In this document: positions 22,260-34,000 of the stretch, piece by piece | Layout: each line of letters starts with the position of its first letter | How positions within the stretch are numbered: position 1 is the first letter of the stretch | Origin: Knufia peltigerae | Taxonomy: Eukaryota > Ascomycota > Eurotiomycetes > Chaetothyriales > Trichomeriaceae | Length of the DNA stretch: 64,000 nucleotides | Assembly: GCA_030247855.1 (NCBI GenBank) | Contig: JAPDRN010000026.1 | Location: 124,001 to 188,000, forward strand | Direction of reading: 5' to 3' | Position numbers and translations under genes: made by a program | Notes under the pieces: generated by a model | What the model saw: the letters and a program-made list of their open reading frames with translations, nothing else | Told to the model about the DNA's origin: nothing | The model's database searches: none

Positions 22260-23818
22260 TCAATGATTATCGACAGCAGCAAAAATTCGCTGCCTTCGTC
22301 GACAGATGATTCGCACGGTCCACAAACTGCAGCTTGCACAAACATAACAGACGCCACAAAACAGTTGGGTGTACAGATACGGTCGTGGATGGCCTGGTCT
22401 TCGAATATACAAGGCAATGACCTCGGAGACTATACTTGATGATGAGACTTGATGATGACCTTGTTATTTGCGCGAGCAAGGCTTGGGAACTTCTTACACG
22501 TGGTCGGCAGAACAACAGACAGCCAGGACAGTGAAAGAAGTGAAAGTAGTTGTTTCAACCCTGCCACTTCGACACACAGGGGTGCGATGGTCTAGACCAT
22601 CACAACATTAGAACATAACTCTTTCTTCTCTCGTAGGACCGCAGATCTAAAACTTACCATCCAAAAGACACCTAGAATACCTCCGCTCAAAATGCCAAAA
22701 AAGACTGTGACACCAAATGAAGATGCTGGGATCCAAATGACCAGACAGGCGAGACCACAGACGAAGGTCAAGGTCGTGGCGACACCAAACCTACCCAGAC
22801 GATCGCTCGCGACGCCGATGAATGGACGACCGATTGCGGTTCCCATGTTCAAAAACGCAGCCACTTGAGTGGCTCGTTGTCTGGAAAGTCCAATCGACAA
22901 GGCAAAGTCTGAGAGTGAGTAAAGCAACGCAATATATCCCAGCATGCTCAGGAACGCCCATAACAGAAGCAAGACCACGTCGAGACGTCTCAAGAGACTC
23001 GCGTCGAAAGGGTGTTGTTTCGGCCGGATGATGTTGTTGCGATCTCGAATGAAGATGGCGGACAACAAATTGGCAACGAGACCACAAATTCCTGTAATCC
23101 TCAGAGCCCACGCGACGCCGAGATTGTCAATCATGGCGCCGGTGGCGAAGGAGAACGACAAGCCACCGATTCCCGACCCTGCCGCGCTGATACCGTTGGC
23201 GAGACTCCTCCGCCTCGCGAACCATTGAGACAGCACGGCGATGCTGGGTACGTAGATGAAGCCGACGCCCAACCCGACCAGCGTCCCCTGGGAGAGGTAC
23301 AGATGCCAGATCCGAGTGGCGAAAGAGGCCGAGATGTACCCCCCTCCGAACATGACGGCGCCGATCAACATGACCGGCCTGATACTGAAGGAACGGACGA
23401 GCCGGGTGACCAATGGCGCGACGACCATCGCCACGCCGAAATTGAGACTTCCGATGAACGCATAGTCTAGAGGTGTTGACTCGGAGAAGATTTTATTGGT
23501 GAGATAGTACGAGAGAAAGACGCCGTAACTCTATGGATTGCACGATGGTGTTTTTGTGTGATTGGCGAACAATCGTGTGGTTGTCGAAAATGTACAGTAC
23601 ATACAGACACAGATTCGAATGAAACTTACAGAGACAATGCCCCAAGTGAAACAATTCGAGGCGAAACAACATGCCAAACATACCCATCCATATCCTCCGT
23701 CTGGTGGTTGTGCAATATCCTCTTCTGATGTTTGCGCTGATAGCCAAACATTCCCCTCTTGCAAAGGAACGGGTCGTTCTTGTTGTGAGGTCGCTTCTTC
23801 GACATGATCGGTGCCCAT
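22260..23818 (-). CDS. MFS transporter, monocarboxylate (MCT/MCH) family
   Basis: A 441-residue transporter related to the fungal Mch proteins and animal MCTs, probably a plasma- or organelle-membrane carrier of monocarboxylates or small metabolites. Four exons on the minus strand are 23818..23630, 23530..22658, 22591..22498 and 22429..22260. The signature PPDGGYGWV of the first helix is present near residue 40. The last two exons are easily missed: the frame of exon 2 meets a stop that is the TAG acceptor of intron 2. Splicing continues the protein with TIAPLCVEVAGL and then PTTFSEVIALYIRR, standard C-terminal MCT sequence, before a basic tail. Intron lengths are 99, 66 and 68 bp. Confidence 0.88.
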
Positions 23819-24369
23819 TACAGGATTTCCGGCATGCCAGATACTTGACCAAATATTTCAAAAGAGTTAATCCTCTGGCAGGGTTGGATGTAGAACGTGA
23901 TAGTGTTGGAATATCTCGACTACTAAATGTTCTTTTTCCCGGATTTCCTGCCGACATCTCCCCTCAACTTACTGTACAGTTCCCGAGATGATACAGCCAA
24001 CCACGGATCCTCGAGGTGTCACTCACCAGGAACCGAAAGAGTACGGCTTACAAGACCTGATCGTCAACGCTTGAGGGAGACAAAGGAAATAAGAACACAG
24101 TCTGCGCCTCGATTTTGATGATTCTTTCGACTACATGATGCTTTCTCACCTCCGTCAGAGACCCTACGCCCAACGGCGATTGCGAAGCAATGAAAAGCCT
24201 TGAGCAAGTATACCATCGTCTCCGAGATAATTTGTGACTTCGTATATAACCTCAAAATGTTCTCTCTATTCACGATTGAACCTTGGAGACCTCATCAACG
24301 CAACGACGATACGTGGCACCTTTGTGGCCCCAGCGGCCTCTGCTCCTGAAGAATTCTTGATGTAAATCA
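23819..24369. other. Spacer between two minus-strand genes
   Basis: 551 bp containing the MCT upstream region and the 3' flank of the TMEM135-like gene. No supported coding sequence. Confidence 0.45.
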
Positions 24370-26034
24370 TCACAGCACGACCTCCTGAGTCTGTACTTCT
24401 TCGTTCTTCACATCGTCAGTTTGTACCTCTTCGCTCTTTACACCCTCGACCTTTTTGACTTCTTCCTCCTCCTCCTCCTCCTCCTCCTTCTTCTTCTGCG
24501 GAAGTCCAACTTCAATCTCACCACGAAGAATCTTGATCAGCGTCATCGCCGAGTCTTTGCCTGCAGCGGTATCCTTGCCCAGATCGTATACGACATTGAC
24601 CAAGCCCAACGCGGCAACAAACAACCAAACGTCGCCCCCGCGAATTCCCTTCCACCACCTGTGCTTGACCCCGACCTTCCAGAGCGAATCGACGCTCGTT
24701 CTCGCCGTGTACAGCGACGCCATGTGTCCAGCCGGAGTGCGATCGAATAGCTGAAACATGCCCCCCAAAAACCCACCCAGGAAGAACCGAAATTTGGGCA
24801 CCACGGCACGAGGCAAGAGTGCCTGGAACAGACAGATGCTGCCCCACGCGACACCGATGGATCCCGAAATAGCCAACGTTGAGCGCAGGATGGACTCCGA
24901 GAGCCTGTTGAGTGACGCGACGGGATCATGGATCATCTTCTTGACGTGAAGCAGCGAAAATGCTCCATAGTACATGGCGTAAAAGCGCGCCAGCTTGGGG
25001 AAAGCGAGCAGGTTCTGACGCAGATAGGCCAGGAAACAGGACGGATCGGACGGGTGGATCAGCGCACACGACAATTTCAAGATGGCCGGATGCGCACGAG
25101 AAGTGACGGGTGAGATGATGGGATCGATCCCCGGAGGAAGGGTGCTGGTCCTGTTCGGGTTCAGAATGGGCGACGTAAACGCCGGCCATTTGAGTCTCGC
25201 CATCTGAGCCAACGCGTCGGCGATGTCGTCCGAAGAAGGCCATGCCACCTTGGGCGACAGGTTCGCTGGTCGTCGCTGAATGTACTCCGGCGTGTACCCG
25301 AGAATAAAAGACCCGTACGCGGGAGGGAAACAGTCCCGATCAAACACAAAGGCGTGAAGCAGTTGACCCTGGGAGAGGGCAAAGAGAAGCCAGCTCCCCA
25401 TCCAGCTCGGCTTGTAGGTCCTGACCAGTTTCGTGTGTTCGATGGCGGCGTAGCCAATCTCCAAGGCCCTACAGGCTACGTATATCACCAGAGAGATGCG
25501 CAGTTGGTCGGCGGGACAGATGCCCAGCGCGAGGCCCGACAGGCTCGCTCCGACCGCCGGGGCGATGCGTGAGGTGAGCGCCGCGTATATTCTCGGGTAC
25601 CGCTCGCCGATGTTTCGCACCTTTTCGTGCAACAGTCGGAGCCTTAGGCGGGACAAGATGCGATACAACATCGAATGCAGGTAGAGAAGTGACGATAACG
25701 ACAGGGCCAGTTTGAACTTGGACGCGACGAGTGGTTTCCTCGAGCGGGTGGCCGTCGGGGACTGACGAGCCGATAGATATCCTAGGAGTGCGTCGACCCC
25801 ACGAAGGGACCCGAACGTGAGCAGGAAAACACGCGTGGCAGAGCGAAACGCCGCTGCATTGTGATCATCCCGTTCTCGTAGTAGAGGCGCGTTGGAGTTT
25901 GGATTTGATTTTTCGGCAATGGTGGCAGAATCTGATTTGGATGATTTCAGAGATAGACATTTGCGCAATAGCGCGACTTCGCGCTCGTTCAACATGAAGC
26001 GAACAGGGGTTGAATGGACCGCCATGGCCAACAC
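24370..26034 (-). CDS. TMEM135-like membrane protein
   Basis: An intronless 554-residue multi-pass protein that resembles the TMEM135 (peroxisomal membrane protein 52) family. Animal members sit in peroxisomes and mitochondria and affect organelle dynamics and lipid handling. Recognisable blocks are a repeated hydrophobic module, a CALIHPSDPSC segment followed by YLRQNLLAFPKLARFYAMYYG, and FFLGGFLGGMFQLFDRT near the C-terminal third. The C-terminus ends in an acidic run of nine Glu encoded by a CTC-rich tract (24462-24490) and Val/Glu/Lys repeats, probably disordered. The family assignment rests on overall pattern rather than a catalytic motif. A second in-frame Met lies 3 residues after the first. 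Confidence 0.72.
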   Translation of the reverse strand: MLAMAVHSTPVRFMLNEREVALLRKCLSLKSSKSDSATIAEKSNPNSNAPLLRERDDHNAAAFRSATRVFLLTFGSLRGVDALLGYLSARQSPTATRSRKPLVASKFKLALSLSSLLYLHSMLYRILSRLRLRLLHEKVRNIGERYPRIYAALTSRIAPAVGASLSGLALGICPADQLRISLVIYVACRALEIGYAAIEHTKLVRTYKPSWMGSWLLFALSQGQLLHAFVFDRDCFPPAYGSFILGYTPEYIQRRPANLSPKVAWPSSDDIADALAQMARLKWPAFTSPILNPNRTSTLPPGIDPIISPVTSRAHPAILKLSCALIHPSDPSCFLAYLRQNLLAFPKLARFYAMYYGAFSLLHVKKMIHDPVASLNRLSESILRSTLAISGSIGVAWGSICLFQALLPRAVVPKFRFFLGGFLGGMFQLFDRTPAGHMASLYTARTSVDSLWKVGVKHRWWKGIRGGDVWLFVAALGLVNVVYDLGKDTAAGKDSAMTLIKILRGEIEVGLPQKKKEEEEEEEEEVKKVEGVKSEEVQTDDVKNEEVQTQEVVL

Positions 26035-26442
26035 CTTCGATAAGATGGTTGACCGACACGTGGACGATGGCCGCTGATTAGAGACTCAATCCCATTATGG
26101 AGTTTTCAAGTTGTGCGAAAGTTGTAGCTTGTAGCAGAAAGAGAGCCAGGTGGACAAGACAAAAATGATGATGATGATGAGCTTCTCAGATTCGGGTTGT
26201 TATGTTAGTGGAGGAGGGAGGATGCCTCGGTCTCTTTGCTAACGAAACATGTGGGGGAGAAAGGACGATGACAATGTGGAGGAGAAAGAGAACAAATCCA
26301 CATGATTTGATCCACCGTGTTGATCCTCTACGTTCGAGTTTGTGATTTGTTAACCGCAATCTCATCCGCAGCCTTCAACAACTTGACATGTAAGTTGAAC
26401 AAGGAGTACTACAAGAACACAACCACTCGAGAACCTCCCACG
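26035..26442. promoter_or_regulatory. Divergent promoter region, TMEM135-like / type I membrane protein
   Basis: 408 bp. Contains a short (ATG)5-like run at about 26166 and is purine-rich on the plus strand. The frame upstream of the second gene is open, but the signal peptide fixes the start at 26443. Confidence 0.45.
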
Positions 26443-27210
26443 ATGCGATTGTTTTCCACCTCTCACCTATCGTTCCTCCTGTTCGTCCTCGTCGCCCTGT
26501 TTCAGCCATCCCTCGGCGCCAAATCCGCCGCAACCTCCTTTTGCAAATGCATCTGCTTCAACAATAGTACCATTATCGCGCTCAACCCTCCTCCGCCCTC
26601 ACGAAGAGCCAGCCAATTCCACAGTCTAGACATAAGATCCCCGGGTGACTATGCAGAAGTAGCCTCACCGGTACCTGGCTGGTCACACAAAAGAGACACA
26701 GACGATGCAGAAGGCGCAGCAGCAAAAGATGATCCGCTATCGTCACCATCGTCGTCGTCGTCTTCGTTGACGGCCGCTTCCACAACCACCACTTCAACCA
26801 CCGTGGCCGTCGACGACGGAGACGATGCCAATGACCACCCACCGCCACCCCCTCCGGGCCGACCACATAGAAATCGCAAACTCAGCTGCTCCGACTGCAC
26901 GAGGGCTTTCTGTCTCGACTACAACCTCCCCATATGCAAGGACGCAACAGAGGAGGACGTATTCACTACATGTTTTCGTATGTTTTGTTCCCCAAAGTAC
27001 CCCAAAAGTACCCAATGTCGCGCACTAACAATATATCTTACAGAACGTGACTCTCTCAAGGACGAGACAGTGGTTGTGGTCTTCATCTTCGCTACAGCCG
27101 GTCTCCTGGGTTGGGCCCTGGTGAAACCATGGATCGATCGTCTGAGGGAACGCAATACGTTCACACCGATTCCTCAACGAGATACACCACGCGTTAACAT
27201 CGGTCGTTGA
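26443..27210 (+). CDS. Type I membrane protein with Cys-rich lumenal domain, possibly Psg1-like
   Basis: A 233-residue secretory-pathway protein from exons 26443..26977 and 27044..27210. The start is chosen because it begins a clear signal peptide (MRLFSTSHLSFLLFVLVALF, cut probably after SLGA). The lumenal part has CKCICFNNSTII, then a disordered Ser/Thr/Pro-rich linker with a Lys-Arg pair (HKRDTDD) that looks like a Kex2 site. A second Cys block follows (SCSDCTRAFCLDYNLPICK). One C-terminal helix (ETVVVVFIFATAGLLGWALV) precedes a short basic tail. This layout recalls yeast Psg1, a Kex2-processed Golgi factor that stabilises Pma1; I hold that only tentatively. The 66-bp intron contains no stop and keeps frame if retained. 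Confidence 0.72.
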   Translation: MRLFSTSHLSFLLFVLVALFQPSLGAKSAATSFCKCICFNNSTIIALNPPPPSRRASQFHSLDIRSPGDYAEVASPVPGWSHKRDTDDAEGAAAKDDPLSSPSSSSSSLTAASTTTTSTTVAVDDGDDANDHPPPPPPGRPHRNRKLSCSDCTRAFCLDYNLPICKDATEEDVFTTCFRMFCSPKYPKSTQCRALTIYLTERDSLKDETVVVVFIFATAGLLGWALVKPWIDRLRERNTFTPIPQRDTPRVNIGR

Positions 27211-27594
27211 ACAACCTCTCACACTCAGAAACAGAAACCCTCAAAAAAGCCACGATTGTTATCTAAGCAGGTGTTTTCCTGCATAATTTTCCATTGCAAT
27301 CAAGAAGGGGGTATCTAGCTCAGTGTATTTACTCAGCTTCGTCTCGGCCATCAACGGCATAATATCCACCAAGAAGTAGTACGCCGGAACCACACCTGAC
27401 CCCGAAAACCAAGCACAAGAAATAACAGGCCCTAAAAAGAAGACATTCACGCCAATATGCTGCCATTAATCGCCTGCTTTTCTGGATGTGTGAAAACTGT
27501 GCCATATCTCTCAACAACTTTTGTCAACGCTGAATCGCTGTTCTTTTTGGGGGGGTTTTGAAGAAGGATGATCAATGCTTGCTTTGCTGAACGT
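27211..27594. other. Spacer between convergent genes
   Basis: 384 bp of 3' flanks. An open frame on the minus strand running into the BTB gene is antisense or out of frame and not supported. Confidence 0.45.
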
Positions 27595-29708
27595 TCAAGA
27601 AAGGAATCCAACCCGCTCACGCTTCGGGAGGTTGGTCTCGCCGTCCCATTCCTCCTTCCAGCCAACAACTTCCCAAGCGGTCGAATTAGCCATACGGTCC
27701 TTATTGGCCACAGTTTGTGAGCTCTGGATTTTCTGGCGACGGACTTCTCGCTCGGCAATGATGCTAGCCATGAGCTGAGGAGCGCCGGCAATGTTGTTTC
27801 TCTGGAGGATTGAATTGAAGTAAAACAGATGCTCAAAGTCGATGTTGAGGAGAATGTTGGTTGCCACAGTGTCTCGGAATGTCGCAGTAGAAGCGGGCAT
27901 GAGCTCGGATTGAGGCGAGGTAGGAGACATGTCGGCGGAAGATGGCATGGAGCCAAAGACCATGGAAGCCAGTGCTGGTTTGTGCTTGACACGGTTACCG
28001 TCGAGCATCGGGAATCGAGTTGCAAAGTGAATTGGGGCTCCGGCGGTGTCGACCTTGAACTTGGTCACGTCCATGCGAGCTGCCAGAAAGTGGAGGATGG
28101 GTCTGATGATGGCGTTGCTAGCGACCACGTAGTCAGAACCAGTCGTGTTCTTACCAGACGAGACCACGGGTGAGTTGGCAAGGTCGATAGCATGCTTGTA
28201 CGTGACTTCGAGGATGTCCCAGTCGACGTAGTTGAACAAGAGTCTTTCCGCACATACAGACACCTGGTCGATGCCTAGCTCGATGCCGGCGACCCAATAA
28301 GACAAGATGTAGTCGAGGTTCTGAAGTCTCGCTGCATGGAAATCCGGGCCCGGATGCGGCTGGATGAGGTGCGACAAGACCGTGTCAGAGTACAAGAAGC
28401 GTAAAGCTGCGTCGAACGCATGAGGGACGGCATTGCTGGCAGGGTACAGATGGATGACGTTTCCTCCGTAGGTCGATGACGATGGTTCGCGCTGCATCAA
28501 GCGTCTGAGGCGATCGCTTCGTAGCATCAGGAACGAATGCGCATACAAGACATAAGGCTGGACTCCTGGAGGGTTGACCTGGATCGCCCAGTCGACGCCT
28601 TCCTTGGTGTGGGAGATCTGGAGCAGGTAGTCTTGCAGAGGAGCCAGACCGGTAGAGTCTCTCGGTTCTTGTTGTTGTTGTTGAATCGATTCAGATACCG
28701 ACCTAGATGTGCCCGACATCGCCATTGGGTCATGAACACTACCGCCACCACCGTTCATGTCTTGTTGAGGGGATTTGACAGCTGCGGAACCGTAGACTTG
28801 CGCAGTAGTAGACTGACCACCACCACTGCCTTCATGAGACTGAGCTGCCTCCTCGGGCGTCATATGACCATTCTCTTGCGGCGGTGGTGAGGACAAGGTT
28901 CCGTTCACAGCACCTCCAAACGCACGCATTTCGTCAGCCTGCGCAAAGGACTCCATTGCCGAGACATGTTCGTCATAGTCTTCACCGCTGGCGCTGCTAA
29001 TAGGCTCCGACGCATTGGAAAGGTGACCGTTTGTCAAACTGACCGTCTCTTGTTCCTCTTTGGCATTGGTCTCCTGTTCGGAAGAACGGCCCAGTGCAGC
29101 CTCGTTTGTGGCCTGGCTGTCTGCCGCCACCTGCGACAAAAAGGAGTCCTCACCGGCAACAGAATTGTTGTCTTCCAAATTGGTACTATCAGGAGTAACT
29201 TGCGCAACTGAGGGAGTCGATGATTTTCTTGGGGTTTCGACGGTTGGGCCTGGAAAAGATGAGTCAATTCACGTTAACAAGAATTCACCGATGAGGTGGT
29301 GATGACTATGTGTCGAGACAAACCTTGAGTTGGTGCGCAATAAAAGTCGACATGTTCCGTCTCTCCTTCTCCTGTTGTCGTCGCATCTGGAGCCTTGGCT
29401 GGAGCCTCGACTGTGTCACCACGTTCATGGTTGCTGGCTCCATTGACTGCTGCGTCGGAGGGTTTCAATACTTCACCATGTTCCTGTTTGTCTCCATTGA
29501 CGGCTGCATCGGAGGTCTTCAAGGCCGCCTCAACAGCCTTTTGCTTTTCGCTGGTTGTTTCAACAACCTGCTCAGAAGTTGCCTGCTTGCTCTTCTTCTG
29601 CTGCTGCTTGCCCTTGATTGGTCCGGGGATCAATGGCAGAGCAGGCTGAACCATGCGGCCATGGAGTTGGGGTTTAGGGGGACGACCGCCCTTGGGATTC
29701 GGCGCCAT
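27595..29708 (-). CDS. BTB/POZ-like domain protein
   Basis: A 679-residue protein from exons 29708..29324 and 29249..27595 (74-bp intron; join YCAPTQGPTVETP). Residues 1 to about 330 are low-complexity: Lys/Gln-rich, with a near-repeat in which TSDAAVNGDKQEHGE is followed by PSDAAVNGASNHERG, and glutamine runs. From about residue 345 comes a BTB-type fold, with VQPYVLYAHSFLMLRSDRLRRLM (surface loop contacting partners), VIHLYPAS, and FDAALRFLYSDTVL, then helical segments typical of the extended domain. In fungi such proteins are usually protein-interaction scaffolds, sometimes for cullin-3 ligases; no second functional domain is visible. Domain call is moderate, function unknown. Confidence 0.72.
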
Positions 29709-31024
29709 GTTACTCGTAGGGACAGTGTCAGTGACAGAGTGGGTGATTGTGTGAACGACGGACGACCACCGGGGCTGGCACCATGGAGGAGGAGAAGAGG
29801 AGGAGGAGGAGGAGGGTTCTCTCTCGGTGCCAGAACCGACGCCGGCGGCGAACGAAAGAACAAAGAAAGAAACAAGATAGGGTCGACAGTTATCTATGCT
29901 TGGGGAAACCTAGAGCATAGCGAAGGAGTTATCGCACGACCCAAGAAACCAAACGTACAAAGGCACCTTCTTGTGAGGTCGGGATCCTTTTGGTAGTGGT
30001 GAGATGTGAAATGAATTAATTAATTGACCGCCCGAAGTCTGGCGGGGAAGAAGTTCTAGCTGCGCGATTCAATCTTCTCCGCACTGGCTCAATTGCGTCG
30101 CGCTTGGCGAACAAAACGATCCGAAACCGCGGTTTGTCCTCGACTCAGCCTTGCAAAGTCCCGGTCAGCCTCGTCCTGGCCTTGAAAGCTGTGGACCGCC
30201 CATCGTAGTCCGTACTGTATTCTGTGATCTACCATATTATCTACCATACAAGGTTTCTTGTGACATCTCATTGCACGCGGACAATGTGTGTCAAGCAGCA
30301 AACGATATTTGCCCGTCTTTGACACCGACATGACAAACCGTTGGAAAATGAGTCGTGGAGAGGCACCAAATGCGATGCTGCTGACGAGAGCAGAAAGATT
30401 CTCTACAACACCTTACGATGTGCACAAAGCGACGCTTCTATCTGTTTGCATGTTATATTTTCATTTGCATGTAAGTAACTCAAGGACTCGCGTCCGTTCC
30501 ACAGGGTATCGCTGTTTGCTATCACTGACCAAAAGCGTCAAAGACTCAGTACACCGGCTTCTATCCTCATGATTTTTTGCCTCCCTTTTGTCTCTTTACA
30601 ATATTCCAGGGTAAAACTCCATGGCCAGATAAGATCCTCAAGTGTATACGATTTACGAATCCATCCTGCCCAAGTGACGACCTCGTCCGCTGAGGTGTCG
30701 AATTTCTATCCCTCCCATGTAGGGAACAAATCGTTGTCGTATCATAGAAGTCTCACAATAAGAAACAAAATTGAAAACAGGTCATCCAGTCCATAAAGAA
30801 ATGTTAATTTTCCAAAAGGCAGCCGTGTCAAGATAGAGCCACATGCTACGAAGAAAGCCATCGCCTGGTGGTATAAATGAGAACACAAAATGTTGCAAAA
30901 AGGTGATGTATTGACATCCCCTGCTCTCCCAGAGGACGTTCGTGTGATGAGAGGTTGAGGTTGAAAGCAGAACAAGGATTCGTTCTAGGTCAAATTGCAT
31001 TGGGGCGTCTGGCTCGGGACACGC
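29709..31024. other. Spacer between two minus-strand genes
   Basis: 1.3 kb holding the upstream region of the BTB gene and the 3' flank of the disordered-protein gene. A GGA-rich tract lies at about 29785-29815. Open frames here are short, overlapping and without recognised motifs. Confidence 0.45.
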
Positions 31025-34000
31025 TTAGAACATGCCGCCTTCCTGGTGTAAGCCCAGGGCAGTTGCACTTCGGTTGGGAAAGACTGGCAATGCTGGACTC
31101 CGCAATTTTTCCCGACCAAACTCTGCCATTAAAGCCTGGTTTCGTGCGCGAGCTGCCATGCTGCCTCCCTCGCTACTAATCTTCCTCAGCCTGTTTCGCG
31201 GACGAGGTTGTGGCTTCTGTGACAGTTGTTGGTCAATGACAGCACTCTGAGCAGCAGACACTTGACTGGGTGAATCGGGGCCCATTGGCAGAGGTGATCC
31301 CATCCGGGGACTGGCGTAACCAGTCGTTTGTTCAGTGAAAGTGCCTGCACGCCGGCGCTGTGGGTGCATGGCTGGGACTGGTGGAGTGGGAATTTCCCTA
31401 GGTCGAGGACCGTTGGGAAGACCAACCAAAGGAACGGAGGAAGTACTGGAGATGAATGTAGGCTCCGAGATCATTCCTTTTGTGACCGACTTCTTTCGCG
31501 CTCCAATAATAGTCAGTCTGTTGTTCTCGATTGGTGTTGAGCGACCAGTCGCGGGTGGAGGTGCAGGGAGCGGTCCAGATGGAGACGGGAGGGCTGCTGG
31601 CAAGCTGGCAGGGTTCCCTGGAAGTCCCGGTGATAGACCGGGAGGACCAAAGGGACTGATGGGAGAATGAGGAAAGGGTGGACGAGGAGATGGTCTGGGT
31701 GCACTTAGTGAAGCCTGTCCGTCACCTAGTCTCGGAGCGTTGGCAATTATAGGGGTCCCGGCTCGGCCATCAAAGTAGTCTGATTGTCCTGCTCGATTTC
31801 CGCTAGGCCGTCTATTTGACATGGCCGAGGAAGATCTCTCATTGTTTCGAGGTTCGACAGGTGGCGGGCCACGAGGTGGGCCACGAGGAGGTCCATAGGG
31901 ACGATGCTGCTCCCTGTGCTCAAGCAGGCCTTGCTTACTATACTCCGCAGCGAAGGGAGGACGCTCCTCAGCGTACCGTCCGGTCCGACTTCGCGAACGG
32001 TCTGCGGCTCCTGATTCTGATCTATCACGTCGGGGCATCCTGGCATTCGGAGTAGCAGAACGTTGACGTGGGTGGTCATAATCTTCCTGTGGTTCCTGCC
32101 TCCACGGTCCTGGCGTGGATCTTCCGTTTGGTCCATCAAAGGCACCAGGTCGCTGTCTCGGTGTGTGACGGTCATCATGTTCGTCAGAACTTTCATTGAA
32201 CTCGGCGTGGACATCGACGTTTGGTGAACGTGCTCCCATTGCTGGGCCAGGTCCATCAGTGATTCCAAGCATCTTCATTGCCTTCGGTTGAGATTCGTTG
32301 ATCCTAGGGGCAACAGATGTTTTGCTCGTCCTGTGGCGCAAAGCATGCAGAGCTTGACGTGGCCCCGGACTCCTTGAGCGTTTCTCGGATTCAGTCACCC
32401 CCCTCAGACCCTCTTGAATCTTTTTTGCGCGCTCGGCGAGCTCGTTATCGAACTCCTTCTGAGTCTCGGTACTCTCTCCTCGGTGATGACTTGACATCAT
32501 ATCGTTCTGCCATTGTCTCGTATCGTCCATTGATGTAGGTGCACCGGAACCAAGGAGTTGCTGCGCCTTCGCGGCACTCTGGGTTTTGTGTGATATGGCT
32601 TGTCCTAGAATCTGCTGAGCTTTGCGTGACATGGATGACATGGCATCATTCGCAGGCGGCTCCAGTGGACTCCGTTGATTGCGGTGGGCATGGTCAAGCT
32701 CCCAAGGATCGCTGTGCGTGCTCTCCGGCGGATTGATAGTGCGAGCCGTGGAAGCTATAGACGGTTCACGTTCGCGGTATGCTAAGTTAGGGTGCTGCCC
32801 CTGAAGAGATACAGGAGAGGGTGGAGGCATCATCGACGATCTATCGCTATCGTGTCGTAGGTGGGTACGAATCAAGCCGCTGAGACCTAGACCCGTGGCT
32901 GGTCCTAGGGTGGGAGAGTCTAAGCCTTTCATGTCGGGCGCGAGATGGAGCGAATCAGAAGTATCGGGAGTGTCGTGCACGACCGAAGGAGAGGATGTTT
33001 CGGCGGAGGCATCCGAGTGCGGCCGGTCGTTTTTGGCATCGCGTACTTTTTGTACAAAATCAAACCCCTGCGAGACATCACGTAATGCTGGATGGACGTC
33101 AGTCTTTGCCAGGCGAGGTGCTGGCTCATAGCGACCCAACATTGGGCTGTCAAGATCTGTCGCCTCGTCTTCATCGCTGCCGTCGGAGGTGTCAAAGAAT
33201 GTCCCTCTCGAGGCTACTGGTTGCTCCATCAGCGTTTTCGAAGGAGAGTGTTCGTCTGGAAGCGCAGCGTTAGGTTTGGAGGCTCGGAAGGCCTTGAACT
33301 CCTCATTCTGGCGTTTGATTAGGGCCTCAACTTTTGCTTGAACTTGTGCTGCATTGGTGGACGAGGCGGAAGATTGCGCCCTTGGTCTACCTGACACAGC
33401 GACGGCGCTTGCCTCAGAGGGTCGGTTGTAACTCTTTTCAAATGGCGACGGAGGAATGCTAGGGGCAGCTGTGTTTTCTGGAGAGCCTTTGGATCCTGTG
33501 GTGTGGGCTTCCCTTACGTTTGTCAACACAGGTGGTCCGTACATTTGCATTTGGCGCGCTTCGAACTGTCTTTCATCAAATTGTTGTTGCGGGCGATTGA
33601 AAAGTCCCATGGCGGTAGCTTTCCCACGGTCACTCGGCTTTAGGTTGCTGGAATATACATCGCCGCCATGCTCGTCTTCCGTGGGGGAAGTCGTCTGATA
33701 TCTCTTGAAGGTACCAACTGACGACTTCAGGCCAAAATCAAGCGACGCCAAAGCCTGTGTCTGCAAAGAAGGAAAAGGGCTAGTGGCTCGCGGGGTAGTT
33801 CCAGGGAACGGGGAATTTGAACGAGAGGATTTATCTGGGAGATGACTGGTGCTCTTGGACTGTGAGAGTTGGCGACTGAAGGGAGGTGATGATGGTAAAG
33901 GAGGCTGGTTGAATTGACCGGATTCATGGTTGCCTTGCCGAGACTCTTGGGAGGGATCCCTTCGAAGGAACCCATCTTCACTACCGAACTCGGAGGCAGA

